33,744 nucleotides of DNA, from contig JAPOOU010000113.1 of assembly GCA_026713245.1 (NCBI GenBank), positions 1-33,744 of the forward strand, written 5' to 3'. Below, in pieces: positions 17,296 through 27,932 of this stretch. The translations under genes and the position numbers were made by a program. This DNA is from Chloroflexota bacterium (GTDB lineage: Bacteria > Chloroflexota > Anaerolineae > Aggregatilineales > Phototrophicaceae). Each line of letters starts with the position of its first letter. Position 1 is the first letter of the stretch. A model generated the notes under the pieces. That model saw nothing but the letters and a program-made list of their open reading frames with translations, had not been told where the DNA came from and did no database searches.

Positions 17296-18108
17296 ATGAA
17301 TGAGCAAAAAGCGGGTCCCAATTACAGCGTCCCGGCTTTGGAGAAAGGCTTGGCTGTTCTGGAATTGCTTGCCGAAGCGTCCGAGCCGCTTTCGCTATCC
17401 CAGATCTCGGAGAAGACCGAGAACAGCACCAGCCAACTCTTCCGCACCATGACCTGCCTGGCGGAAAGCGGCTTTGTCATCAAGGACGATGTCTCTGGCA
17501 AGTACATGCTGACGCTAAAGCTCTTTGAACTGGCGAATCGACATTCGCCGCTGGAGCATCTGCTGCAGATGGCGGATTTGCCAATGCAAGAACTCGCGTG
17601 GACGATCCGCGAGTCCTGCCATATCAGCATTATGCAGCAGCGGCAGCTCCTGGTCGTCGGACAGGTGGAAAGCCCGGAGAAGGTGCAGATCATCGTCTCG
17701 GCAGGCGCTACCTTTCCGCTGACGCGGACGGTTTCGGGGCGCATATTACTTTCGTCCACACCCGATAGCAGCATCGAAATGACACTTGAACACGATCCCG
17801 AGTACTGCAGTATGAGCGCTGAAGAACGCGAGCTCTTTTGGCAGCGCATTGCTGATATTCGCCGTACCGGCATTTCAACCGCCGTGGACGAATCCTTCAT
17901 CGGCATGAAGGATACCGCCGTCCTTGTCGGCAACCCGGCAGTTGGGGTGACGGCAGCGGTCGCCGTCACGCAATTGACGGCGACCCGTCGCAGCAGCGAA
18001 CCGCATAAAGTAGTGGCAGCTTTGCGCCAGTGCGCGCGTCAGATCAACGAACGCGCCGGCTTGAGTTATGGATTGGAAAAGCCGATCTTGGTGGCGGACG
18101 CTGTCTGA
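17296..18108 (+). CDS. IclR-family transcriptional regulator
   Basis: 'YSVPALEKGLAVLELLAEASEPLSLSQISEKTENSTSQLFRTMTCLAESGFV' HTH and effector domain 'CHISIMQQRQLLVVGQVESPEKVQI...TVSGRILLS'. Confidence 0.9.
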   Translation: MNEQKAGPNYSVPALEKGLAVLELLAEASEPLSLSQISEKTENSTSQLFRTMTCLAESGFVIKDDVSGKYMLTLKLFELANRHSPLEHLLQMADLPMQELAWTIRESCHISIMQQRQLLVVGQVESPEKVQIIVSAGATFPLTRTVSGRILLSSTPDSSIEMTLEHDPEYCSMSAEERELFWQRIADIRRTGISTAVDESFIGMKDTAVLVGNPAVGVTAAVAVTQLTATRRSSEPHKVVAALRQCARQINERAGLSYGLEKPILVADAV

Positions 18109-18222
18109 TCCGGACCAACAACCGCCCGGCGCGAATACGGCGTAAGTGTCTGTCACGCTTGCACAAAATAACAAGCCTGCTCCTTGCCCGACCAAGGGGT
18201 TGTAGACAAGAAGGAATATGCC

Positions 18223-19305
18223 ATGCCTCCATTCAGCGTTCGACAAAAGGCGATCTTGCCGGCAAACCCGCCCCCGATCGTAAGCATCGGCCTGGGCGGG
18301 ATCGTGCACGACGCCCATTATCCGGCTTATCACATCGCGGGCTTCGAGGTGGCCGGCGGCTTCGATATCGACGCCGAGCGCGCCGCTATGATGAAGGACA
18401 AGTTCTCAATACCGCGCATCTACGAATCACTCGGCCAGGCGATCGAAACGGCCCCGGAAAATGCTGTCTTTGATGTCGCCGTACCGGGCAGCGCAATCAG
18501 CGAAATAATCCGCGAAATCCCGGCCGGGCGCGCCGTTCTCATTCAAAAACCCATGGGGGAAGACATGGCGCAGGCGCGGCAGATCCTCGACCTTTGCCGC
18601 GAACGAAATCTGTTGGCAGCCATCAATTTCCAACTGCGCTTCGCGCCCTTTATCATCGCCGCGCGCGACATGATAGCGCAGGGTCTGATTGGCGAGCTCT
18701 GCGATTTGGAATTCCGCGTACAGTGCAATACGCCCTGGCGCCTGTGGGGCTTCCTCTTTCCCCTGCCTCGCGTCGAAATCCTGTATCACAGCATCCATTA
18801 TGTCGATCTGGTTCGGTCCTTCTGTGGCACGCCGACATCGGTATATGCCAAGACAATGAGCCATCCATCCGCGCCGGAACTGAAGGGCGGCGTCCGTTCC
18901 ATGATCATCATGGACTACGGCGAGAACCCGCGCGTCAACGTGATGACAAACCACAGCCACGCCTACGGGCCGGAAAAGCAGCAATCCTACGTCAAGTTCG
19001 AAGGCAGCAAGGGGGCCATCCAGATCCGCGCCGGATTGAATATGAATTATCCGGACGGCGTACCCGACCGCTTCGAGTACGTTTTGCCGGATGGCGAAAC
19101 GGAGCCCGAGTGGCAGTCGCTGAATATAGAAGGGACATGGTTCCCGGAAGCATTCATCGGCGCCATGGCCAGCTTGATGCGCTGCGCCAGTGGCGAGAGC
19201 GATGTTCTGCCGACATCGGTTGAAGACGCCATTGAAACGATGGCGACTGTGGAAGCGGCCTATGCATCCAGCGCGCAAGGCGGGACTGCGTTGCCTGCAT
19301 GGTAA
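18223..19305 (+). CDS. Gfo/Idh/MocA-family oxidoreductase
   Basis: 'IVSIGLGGIVHDAHYPAYHIAGFEVAGGFDIDAERAAMMKDKF', 'VLIQKPMGEDMAQARQILDLCRERNLLAAINFQLRFAP' (QKP variant of EKP). Confidence 0.88.
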   Translation: MPPFSVRQKAILPANPPPIVSIGLGGIVHDAHYPAYHIAGFEVAGGFDIDAERAAMMKDKFSIPRIYESLGQAIETAPENAVFDVAVPGSAISEIIREIPAGRAVLIQKPMGEDMAQARQILDLCRERNLLAAINFQLRFAPFIIAARDMIAQGLIGELCDLEFRVQCNTPWRLWGFLFPLPRVEILYHSIHYVDLVRSFCGTPTSVYAKTMSHPSAPELKGGVRSMIIMDYGENPRVNVMTNHSHAYGPEKQQSYVKFEGSKGAIQIRAGLNMNYPDGVPDRFEYVLPDGETEPEWQSLNIEGTWFPEAFIGAMASLMRCASGESDVLPTSVEDAIETMATVEAAYASSAQGGTALPAW

Positions 19306-19392
19306 CGGGGTGGCAGGTATACGATTATTGCTGAAGGCGAGTTTGATCTAGAATGCCAGTTGGTGACGTCACAGCGGACCGGGAGAATTCCA

Positions 19393-19656
19393 ATGGAAGG
19401 GAATTCAGTTGTATCGATCGACATCATCATCCTTGCCCTGATTATACTTGTTTCCTTTCGCTGGCTTGAATGGAGGATAGACCGTCGCTCAGCCGGGTTT
19501 CAGCGGAAATCCAAAAGGAAAAGGCGCGAATTCTCCAGCGAAGGATATGGCGTGAAATCTGATGTGCGCTATGAGCTGCGAGGAGATATCATGCGCGTCG
19601 AGGCGAAAGTCGATGATGCCAGGCGGGCGACTAGCACGCATAGAAGAAAGACTTGA
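19393..19656 (+). CDS. Small single-TM hypothetical protein, possibly frameshifted at 3' end
   Basis: MEGNSVVSIDIIILALIILVSFRWLEWRIDRRS...; near 19620-19630 the adjacent frame continues as RLARIEERLEIREERAEAA (coiled-coil-like). Confidence 0.4.
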   Translation: MEGNSVVSIDIIILALIILVSFRWLEWRIDRRSAGFQRKSKRKRREFSSEGYGVKSDVRYELRGDIMRVEAKVDDARRATSTHRRKT

Positions 19657-19712
19657 AATACGCGAGGAGCGGGCAGAAGCTGCGCCCCTCCAGCTACTGC
19701 CTAAGTGTTCGA

Positions 19713-20558
19713 CTACAAACCGAGACTGTAAAAGCTATTGGCCGTGCCGCCGAGCAAGGCGTCTTTATCCGCGTCGGACAAATCGGCGATGGCTTTATTG
19801 GTTTCGTCCCAGACCTTGGCGTAATCGCCGGCCAGCACAGCAACGGGCCAATCGCTGCCGAACATGAGCCGATCAACGCCGAATTGCTCGATCGCAAAGT
19901 CGATATGCGGTTTGATATCCTCGTGGGTCCAGTTCTCGAAATCGGGCGTAACCGTATTCAAGCCGGACAACTTGGCGAAGACATTGGGACTTTCCGCAGC
20001 GGCAGCCATCTGGTCGCGCCAGACCGCGCGGTCGGCTTCGTCCAGCGGCGGCTTCGCCAGGTGATCGATGACCATTTTCAGGTTGGGCACGCGTTCGACC
20101 AGCTCCGGCACGTGCTTGAGATGATTGGGAAACACCGCCACCACATCAAAGGTCAAGCCGCGGTCCGCCAGCAACTGCAAACCTTCGATCACCTGTTTCT
20201 GGATGACCCAATCGGGATTTCCCTCTTCGTGGATCAAATGGCGCATGCCCTTGAAATAAGGGTTCCGCGCATATTCATCCAGCTTTCTGTCGGCCTCTGC
20301 AGGATCATGCAGCGGCGCCCAGCCGACCACGCCGGCCACCCAGTCCTCTGCCGCCGCGATCGCCAACATCGAGTCGGTATCGGCATAGGAATCCATCGCT
20401 TGAACGATGACTGTCTTGTCGACGCCGGACGCCGCCAACTGCGGCGCCAGTTCCGCGGCATCGAAATTGCGGTAGATCGGCCCATAAGCAGGCACCAGCC
20501 AAGGGTATGCCACTTCATCAAGATTCCAAAAATGCTGGTGGGTATCAACTCTTAGCAT
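19713..20558 (-). CDS. Amidohydrolase-2 family (L-fucono-1,5-lactonase/L-rhamnono-lactonase-like)
   Basis: '[21 protein letters not shown]' (HxH), '[14 protein letters not shown]', '[10 protein letters not shown]', '[10 protein letters not shown]'. Confidence 0.88.
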   Translation of the reverse strand: MLRVDTHQHFWNLDEVAYPWLVPAYGPIYRNFDAAELAPQLAASGVDKTVIVQAMDSYADTDSMLAIAAAEDWVAGVVGWAPLHDPAEADRKLDEYARNPYFKGMRHLIHEEGNPDWVIQKQVIEGLQLLADRGLTFDVVAVFPNHLKHVPELVERVPNLKMVIDHLAKPPLDEADRAVWRDQMAAAAESPNVFAKLSGLNTVTPDFENWTHEDIKPHIDFAIEQFGVDRLMFGSDWPVAVLAGDYAKVWDETNKAIADLSDADKDALLGGTANSFYSLGL

Positions 20559-20636
20559 GCTTGCCTCCCCGCTGGCTTGCGCCCGCCGCGGCGGACCGCG
20601 AAATTCGATTTGACAGATCTGGTTTTGCTGACTATA

Positions 20637-20669
20637 TTTTACATACAAAAAGTGTTTTTGCAAGCAAAA
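20637..20669. promoter_or_regulatory. Putative paired operator (TTTTACATACAAAA + TTTTGCAAGCAAAA, centres 19 bp apart)
   Basis: 20637-20650 and 20656-20669; in the divergent promoter between the lactonase and the CoA-transferase; extra half-site TTTTGC at 20623. Confidence 0.7.
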
Positions 20670-20707
20670 CAGAATCACGGCGCGTGACGGGGGAGAACAA
20701 GGCCACT

Positions 20708-21865
<1,158 letters not shown>

Positions 21866-22006
21866 GCGCGACGCGCGGTAGAGCGGGCCGGTCGCGTAGG
21901 TCGCGCAAGTCGCGTAGACACTGACCCCTGACACGGACCGTCAAGCAAAAAACGTGAGAGCGCGGCAGACCTTTTGCCCTGCCGCCGAGCGGCTGAGGAG
22001 GCACCC

Positions 22007-22510
22007 ATGCCGGAAAACACACCTGTTGAAATGCACAAAGGCCTGCCCCTGTTTAATACCGAAACCTGGATGTACGAGGACTTCGAGATTGGCGCCAAGA
22101 TCAAATCGATTCGGCGCACGCTTTCCGAAGGCGAGTGCATGATCTTCAACGCCATCGTGCTTGATATGCACCCCTATGTTGCCGATGAGATATTCGCGCG
22201 GGACGAAGGCATCTTCGACAAACGGCTAGTCGCCGGCTCGATGGTTTTCAGCATCGGCCTTGGCTTGATGGCGCATAACAACATTCACACCTTCAGCTAC
22301 GGCTATGACAAGCTGCGCTTCATCAAGCCGGTTTTCATCGGAGATACGATCTATACCGTGCGCACGCAACTGAGCAAGGAACCGAAATACCCGGAGATGG
22401 GTCTGGTCAAAGTCAGTTACGAGATATACAAAAATGAAGGTGTGCTGGCTCTGTACTGCGAGCACCTGCAGACCGTGAAATATCGCCATCCGGAGAACTT
22501 CAAATCGTAG
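22007..22510 (+). CDS. MaoC-like protein, second paralogue (degenerate hydratase motif)
   Basis: '[27 protein letters not shown]' hot-dog signature shared with 16782 gene; AGGAGG SD; '[10 protein letters not shown]' replaces the GDxxPxH motif. Confidence 0.83.
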   Translation: MPENTPVEMHKGLPLFNTETWMYEDFEIGAKIKSIRRTLSEGECMIFNAIVLDMHPYVADEIFARDEGIFDKRLVAGSMVFSIGLGLMAHNNIHTFSYGYDKLRFIKPVFIGDTIYTVRTQLSKEPKYPEMGLVKVSYEIYKNEGVLALYCEHLQTVKYRHPENFKS

Positions 22511-22609
22511 GTCGGCAGCGTTTAGGATTCCCACAGGCGCTTCGCGGTGACAATTGCAGCATTGAGCGCATTTTCGGATTCAGTTAGCGGTGACAAACAG
22601 GAGAGCAAC

Positions 22610-22933
22610 ATGCAACGGTTTGGACAAGTGATCGGCATCAAGAAAGAGCATCTGAAAGAATACACGGAACTGCATGCCAATACCTGGCCCGGCGTGCTCA
22701 AGAAGATCGAAGAATGCAATATCCGCAATTATTCGATTTTTCACTACGGCGATCTGCTTTTTGCTTACATGGAATACCATGGCGACGACTTTGAAGCCGA
22801 TATGGCAAAAATGGCGGCCGATGAGACGACACAGAAGTGGTGGGATATCTGCATGCCAATGCAGAATCCCGTACCCGACCGCGCCGAGGGCGAATGGTGG
22901 AAGACGCTCGACGAGGTCTTCCACACCGATTGA
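22610..22933 (+). CDS. L-rhamnose mutarotase family protein (rhamnose/fucose mutarotase)
   Basis: 'MQRFGQVIGIKKEHLKEYTELHANTWPGVLKKIEECNIRNYSIFHYGDLLFAYMEY', 'WWDICMPMQNPVP'. Confidence 0.88.
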   Translation: MQRFGQVIGIKKEHLKEYTELHANTWPGVLKKIEECNIRNYSIFHYGDLLFAYMEYHGDDFEADMAKMAADETTQKWWDICMPMQNPVPDRAEGEWWKTLDEVFHTD

Positions 22934-23028
22934 CGCTCCCAACGCCATCAGCAACGGCCCTTGCGATCCCCTTCCCCGAGAGGGAAGTGGGGACAGTTTT
23001 GAATCAACACAGAGTGCGCCGATATAGC

Positions 23029-23049
23029 GGGTCAGCTGATAGCTGACCC
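23029..23049. repeat. Stem-loop GGGTCAGCT-GAT-AGCTGACCC
   Basis: Perfect 9-bp arms, between convergent genes. Confidence 0.8.
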
Positions 23050-23081
23050 CTACAGGGTCAATGTATATTTGAAAACAGTAG

Positions 23082-23102
23082 GGGCGACCAATCTGGTCGC
23101 CC
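23082..23102. repeat. Stem-loop GGGCGACCA-ATC-TGGTCGCCC (dispersed GGGCGAC family)
   Basis: Perfect 9-bp arms, between convergent genes; preceded by GTAG as in copy at 922. Confidence 0.85.
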
Positions 23103-23225
23103 GAAAATCACCGCAATATATACAGATTCTATAGCGATATCGCGCCCGACGAAAACATGTGCTCTCCTCAGCCCATTGAAGAGGAAAGGGGCTGGGAGAC
23201 TTGCCGGTCAGGTGAACTAGCGCCC

Positions 23226-24344
23226 TTAATGAACCGCAATTGTAGCGTTGTCGATGAAATCCCAATCCCATTCGATGCCCGTGCCGGCGCCCTGCGGCGG
23301 ATGCGCGTAACCCTCGGCGTCTATATGAATCGGATTCTTGACACCCAGCCTCATCAGCGTGCTCGGGATCAGCGCTTCGAAGAATTCGCAATTGGCGATG
23401 GCGCAGCAACAATGCAAGTTGACGATATCAAGAGCGGGATAGACAGCCGTGTGCACTTCGCAACGAATGCCAAATGACTCCGCCAGATGCGCCGTTTTCA
23501 TCAAGGCGGTCACGCCGCCCTTCCACGAGACATCGCTGCGCACGATGTCCACCACGCCGCTGGCGATACACTCCGCCGTTGAATAGTGCGAGCCAACCAG
23601 CACCTCGGTGCCGGCGATGGGAATATCCAGGTCGCGCGCCAGGCGCCGCAAGCCATGAAAGTCGACATCATAAAGCGGTTCCTCGAACCAGTGATAGTTG
23701 AGCTTTTCCAGTTCCCGTCCCATGCGCAAGGCCTCATCGTAATAAAGATGCGCCGTTACCGGATCCGCCATCAACTTGAAATGCGGATCATCGCCGATTT
23801 GCTCGCGGCACAAGCGATAGGCTTCCAGGGCTTCGTTATAGTCGCCCGGCGGGTGCAGCTTGTAGCCATGGAAGCCCTGCTGCTTGAATTCGGCGACTTG
23901 ATCGGCATAGTCACCTGGCGAATCCAGGAACAGCGAACTAACGTAGGTCGGCACTTTTTCGCGATAGTGTCCCAACACCTTGTACAGCGGAAGATCGGCA
24001 ATTTTGCCGGCGATATCCCATAGCGCGATATCAAAGGGACCGTAAGAATAGATCGGCGGGAAGTGCCAGAAGCGATCATAACGCCGAAAGTCGTGCCAGT
24101 GTTTTTCGCGCGCCAACGCATCCTTGCCCAGGAAAAAAGGCTTGAGCGAATCGACGGCAATTGCGCCGGCCATTTCGGCGCCCATGCCGGCGAAGCCCAT
24201 GCTGATGCCGTCAATGCCCGCGTCCGTCGACAGCTTGACCATGATGAATTGCAGGTCGGAGCTTTGCACGTCGCGCATCTCGCCCTCAGCCATGACGGAT
24301 TCCTGGTGCTTGCAAACGCGGATTTCGATATCTGTGATTCTCAT
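23226..24344 (-). CDS. Mandelate racemase/muconate lactonizing enzyme family (enolase superfamily, probable acid-sugar dehydratase)
   Basis: 'GYKLHPPGDYNEALEAYR', 'LMADPV', 'WFEEPLYD', 'AGTEVL', 'VHTAVYPALD'. Confidence 0.88.
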   Translation of the reverse strand: MRITDIEIRVCKHQESVMAEGEMRDVQSSDLQFIMVKLSTDAGIDGISMGFAGMGAEMAGAIAVDSLKPFFLGKDALAREKHWHDFRRYDRFWHFPPIYSYGPFDIALWDIAGKIADLPLYKVLGHYREKVPTYVSSLFLDSPGDYADQVAEFKQQGFHGYKLHPPGDYNEALEAYRLCREQIGDDPHFKLMADPVTAHLYYDEALRMGRELEKLNYHWFEEPLYDVDFHGLRRLARDLDIPIAGTEVLVGSHYSTAECIASGVVDIVRSDVSWKGGVTALMKTAHLAESFGIRCEVHTAVYPALDIVNLHCCCAIANCEFFEALIPSTLMRLGVKNPIHIDAEGYAHPPQGAGTGIEWDWDFIDNATIAVH

Positions 24345-24367
24345 GTCTCGCTCCAGTTATTGGCGGC

Positions 24368-25237
24368 TCAGCCCTTGACCGCGCCGAAGGTCAAACCGCT
24401 GACCAGGTTGCGCTGTACCAGAATGACAAAGATGACCGCGGGCACCATCATGATCACGCTCATGGCGGCCATGCCGCGCCAATCTACCGTGAATTGCTCG
24501 GTAAAGGCGAACAGGCCGGGCGGGAATGTTTTGGCGGCGTTATTGCGCGCCAGGACGCTGACGATCTGAAATTCGTTCCAGGCAGCCAGAAAAGCGAAGA
24601 TGGCAGCCGTCGCCAAGCCGGGCAAGGAGAGCGGCAGTTCAATACGCCAGAAGGCCGACCAGTGTCCGCAGCCGTCGATATAGGCTGATTCAGTCAGCTC
24701 CTGCGGGATCTGGCGGAAGAAGCCATCCATCAGCCAAGCAGTGAAGGGGATATTGACGGCGATATAAACAAATGCCAGGCCGAAAACATTATTGGTTAGT
24801 CCGGCCCGGTTAAAGAGCAAGAAGAGCGGCAAACTCAGGGCGACGCCTGGTACCGAGCGCGAAAGCATGATGCCGAGGAAAAGCGTGGTATGAAAGCGGA
24901 AGCGGAAGCGAGCAAAGGCATAACCGGCCAGCGTGCCCAGCGAAACCGCGACGATCGTGCTGGTGCCGGCCGCTAGAAGCGAGTTGCGCAGGTAGGCTTC
25001 GACCGCGACGCGCTGCTGCACTTCGGGGTTCAAGCCGAACATATTGGCGTAGGCTTCCAGCGTCAGCCGCTGCGGGATCCACACTGGCGGGAAGGAATTG
25101 ATTTCGGAATTAGGGCGGAAAGCCGTCGTGATGATCCAGAAGGCCGGCAGCGCCAAAGCCAGCAGCGCCGCCCAGGCGACGGCATTCCAGATGGCGTCGT
25201 TGCGGCGGCGGTTCGGTCCCACGCTGCGCGTGTTCAT
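24368..25237 (-). CDS. Carbohydrate ABC transporter permease, MalG-type
   Basis: 'ALPAFWIITTAFRPNSEI', 'VFGLAFVYIAVNIPFTAWLMDGFFRQIPQELTESAYIDGCGHWSAFWRIELPLSLPGL' (EAA loop). Start overlaps stop of the upstream permease. Confidence 0.93.
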   Translation of the reverse strand: MNTRSVGPNRRRNDAIWNAVAWAALLALALPAFWIITTAFRPNSEINSFPPVWIPQRLTLEAYANMFGLNPEVQQRVAVEAYLRNSLLAAGTSTIVAVSLGTLAGYAFARFRFRFHTTLFLGIMLSRSVPGVALSLPLFLLFNRAGLTNNVFGLAFVYIAVNIPFTAWLMDGFFRQIPQELTESAYIDGCGHWSAFWRIELPLSLPGLATAAIFAFLAAWNEFQIVSVLARNNAAKTFPPGLFAFTEQFTVDWRGMAAMSVIMMVPAVIFVILVQRNLVSGLTFGAVKG

Positions 25238-26190
25238 CGCACAATTCTCGCTTTGACCAATTGCCGGAAGAAATACAGCGTGAAAAGCACCGACAGGAAA
25301 ACTGTGATCCAGGACATCGCGCTGCCCAAGCCGAATTTGGTATTCTCGATGGACAGGCGGGTGATATAGGTCCATAGCATCTCGGTGCGATGGGCGGGGC
25401 CGCCGTCGGTCATGATGCGCACGATATCAAAAGCGCGGGCGATATCCAGTGACATGATCGTCAGGGCGATGTAGGTGAAAGGCGCCAGCAGCGGAAAGGT
25501 AATGAACCGAAATTTCTGCCAGCCCGAAGCGCCATCAACCTCCGCCGCCTCAAAGGTTTCAGTCGGCAGAGACAGTGTGCCGGCAAGCAAGATTATCGTC
25601 AGCACCGGGATATTCATCCACACCGAAGCCACGATGATGGAGAACATGCCCAGCGGCACATCGACCAGCCAGGCGATCTGGCCTTGAGCCTGGATTAAGC
25701 CCAGGCTGTAAAGGAAGTTGTTGACCAAACCGACGCTGGCATTGAAGAACCAACGGAATTGCATGCCCACCAAGATTGGCGCGAACATCATCGGCACCAT
25801 CAACAGCGTGCGCAAGATGCTCTGGCCCACTGTCACCCTCGCCAGCAATTGCGATAGCGCCAAAGATAGCGCGTAACTCAAATTGACCGAGACGGCCAGG
25901 AAAATAATCGTATTGCCCAGCGAGCGCCAAAAGATCGCGTCATCCAAAAGTTTTTCATAATTGCGCAGCGCCTTGCCGAGCGTGAAGTTCAAACTATTAG
26001 GGCGCAGCAGCTCATAAGGCGTGAAGCTGACATATAGGGAATAGACCAGTGGAAAAGCAATGACGAGCAGGATGACGACGACGGAGGGCAGAATCAACAT
26101 ATAGGGGAAGGCGCCAGCCTCCAGCCGATTACTGTGGGCGACCTGGATCGGCGCTTCTTCTTCGGTATTCCTTGAGCGGTTAAGAGTCAT
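25234..26190 (-). CDS. Carbohydrate ABC transporter permease, MalF-type
   Basis: 'GAFPYMLILPSVVVILLVIAFPLVYSLYVSFTPYELL', 'LPTETFEAAEVDGASGWQKFRFITFPLLAP' EAA loop. Confidence 0.93.
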   Translation of the reverse strand: MTLNRSRNTEEEAPIQVAHSNRLEAGAFPYMLILPSVVVILLVIAFPLVYSLYVSFTPYELLRPNSLNFTLGKALRNYEKLLDDAIFWRSLGNTIIFLAVSVNLSYALSLALSQLLARVTVGQSILRTLLMVPMMFAPILVGMQFRWFFNASVGLVNNFLYSLGLIQAQGQIAWLVDVPLGMFSIIVASVWMNIPVLTIILLAGTLSLPTETFEAAEVDGASGWQKFRFITFPLLAPFTYIALTIMSLDIARAFDIVRIMTDGGPAHRTEMLWTYITRLSIENTKFGLGSAMSWITVFLSVLFTLYFFRQLVKARIVR

Positions 26191-26221
26191 GGACCGAGCA
26201 ACAGCAAAGTTTGCACATAAG

Positions 26222-26246
26222 GCGGGCGACTCGCGAAGTCGCCCGC
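26222..26246. repeat. Stem-loop GCGGGCGACT-CGCGA-AGTCGCCCGC between SBP and permease genes
   Basis: 10-bp perfect arms; GGGCGAC core shared with copies at 922, 967 and 23082. Confidence 0.85.
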
Positions 26247-26355
26247 TTTTGGTGATGTATTAGAGCCTTGCCGCGTTCAAGAGAGAATGGGAGTGTGTCA
26301 CTAGCGAAACAGTCCCATCCTCCTTGTGGGGCCCCGGGTGGGGATTTGTCAGGCT

Positions 26356-27723
26356 CTAATCGTAATAGCCCGCATCCGCCATCAGCTCGCGGGTATCGGC
26401 CGCGGCTTGGTCCAAGCCTTCCTGCGCGCCGATATCACCCAGCATGATGGCTTGCACTTTGGGATACAGAATGTTGGAGAAGGGAATCCACTCTGCGATC
26501 AGGGGCGGCGTGCGGAAGTCTTCAGCCACTTGCAGCTTTGCCAGCTCCAGCCGTTCGCGGTCAAGCGCGCGGTCGGAGGCTGCGGCATCCGCGATCACGC
26601 GATCCCATACATCGTCACGTGTCGGCAGGTAACCCAACTGCGCTTCTTCATAAGCAACGCGTTCGGAGCTCAGGAACTTAATCAGCTGTATACCCGCCTG
26701 CGGATTCGGCGCGGAGGCCGGCACGGAGAAGGCATGGGCGCCAGCCCAGCCGGAGGGACGAACCGCGTCGCCGCCGATGCTCAAGCCGGTGAAGCCGCGC
26801 GCCAAACCGAAGTTCTCGCTGATGTTCGGGCAGTTTTCAGGATCCTGGAAGTAGGCGTACCAGCCGTACCATTCCAGCTTAATGGCGGTATCGCCGTTGC
26901 AGAAGTAGGCAGCCACGCCATCCCATACCAGCGAGGTGGTATCGGCCGGGATGATGCCATCCTGATACCAGCCGCGCAGCATCTCGGCCACAGCCACGCC
27001 GATTTCGTCGTTGAAGACGGGCTCCCAATTCTCGTCGAACATGGCGCCGCCGCTGGCGAAGACCATCTCGTAGAAGCGGCCATTGAGGGCTTCGTCGCGG
27101 CCCGCCAGGGTGTAGCCATAGGTGCTATGGTCATTCTCGACGAAGAATCGCGCCTGGCGATCAATCTGCTCGAGTGTGCTCGGCACTTCCAATGCCTCGC
27201 CTGTGGCTTCCATGTAGGCGGCGGCAATCGCTTCGTCCTCATAGAGGTCCTTGCGATAGTGGATAGGGCTGATATCCGCGTGGCGTGGGATGAGGTAGAG
27301 GTTGCCGTCGATGGTGGCGGCGTCCAGGATGGCGGGGCTAAAGGGCGCCAGTTCTTCTTCGCTGAAGTAATCTTGGAGCGGCAGCAAGAAAGGCGTGTAC
27401 TGGGCGACGAAGCTGGTGTGATCCCACGCCACGTCATAATCGGCCGCGCCGGTGGCGAAGTCTACTTTGAGTTTCTGGTCTATGGCGAAGCCATCCAGCA
27501 GGGCCACTATCTCGACCGTGGCGCCGGTGGCTTCTTCAAAAATGGGAATGGATTCGTACATGGCTTCATAGGTGCCACCGCCGATATTCGCCATCTTGAT
27601 GTTGATGCCAGACAGATCCATGTCCAGGCCGGCGTACTGCGGCTCGTCCTGCGCTGTCGCCGGCAGGGCGAGCAGCCAGACCAGCGCCAAGACCAACACA
27701 ATTAACGAGAGTTTGCGAATCAT
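26356..27723 (-). CDS. Extracellular solute-binding protein family 1 (sugar-binding)
   Basis: Signal peptide MIRKLSLIVLVLALVWLLALPATAQ; 'YLIPRHADISPIHYRKDLYEDEAIAAAY', 'SGWAGAHAFSVPASAPNPQAGIQLIKFLSSE'. Confidence 0.92.
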   Translation of the reverse strand: MIRKLSLIVLVLALVWLLALPATAQDEPQYAGLDMDLSGINIKMANIGGGTYEAMYESIPIFEEATGATVEIVALLDGFAIDQKLKVDFATGAADYDVAWDHTSFVAQYTPFLLPLQDYFSEEELAPFSPAILDAATIDGNLYLIPRHADISPIHYRKDLYEDEAIAAAYMEATGEALEVPSTLEQIDRQARFFVENDHSTYGYTLAGRDEALNGRFYEMVFASGGAMFDENWEPVFNDEIGVAVAEMLRGWYQDGIIPADTTSLVWDGVAAYFCNGDTAIKLEWYGWYAYFQDPENCPNISENFGLARGFTGLSIGGDAVRPSGWAGAHAFSVPASAPNPQAGIQLIKFLSSERVAYEEAQLGYLPTRDDVWDRVIADAAASDRALDRERLELAKLQVAEDFRTPPLIAEWIPFSNILYPKVQAIMLGDIGAQEGLDQAAADTRELMADAGYYD

Positions 27724-27879
27724 TATCTGTCTTCTCCCTTCTTTCAGATAATCCTGCAATTGAACTGCTAGTGCCATAAATCAGTACATTCGCTTATATC
27801 TTACCCCTTTCGCAATGCATTCGCTATCCCGCCTGCGGGAGCCAAAAAAGGCTGCTAAGCTATAAGGACTATAGCAAGA

Positions 27880-27912
27880 TTTTGCCAGCAAAACAAGTTT
27901 TTGCCAGCAAAA
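27880..27912. promoter_or_regulatory. Putative paired operator (TTTTGCCAGCAAAA x2, centres 19 bp apart)
   Basis: 27880-27893 and 27899-27912, identical palindromes, in the divergent region between SBP and FucD-like genes. Confidence 0.75.
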
Positions 27913-27932
27913 CTCTGTTCAGGAGCATTCAC

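Noticed and set aside
19562-19867. ORF 101 aa at 19562
   Set aside because: Only its middle part looks coding (as a frameshifted continuation); the remainder is antisense to the lactonase 3' end.
21885-21920. GTCGCGTAG short direct repeats after the CoA-transferase
   Set aside because: Too short and imperfect to claim a functional element.
26326-27705. 459-aa plus-strand ORF
   Set aside because: Antisense to a clear solute-binding protein; long open frame is a codon-usage shadow.
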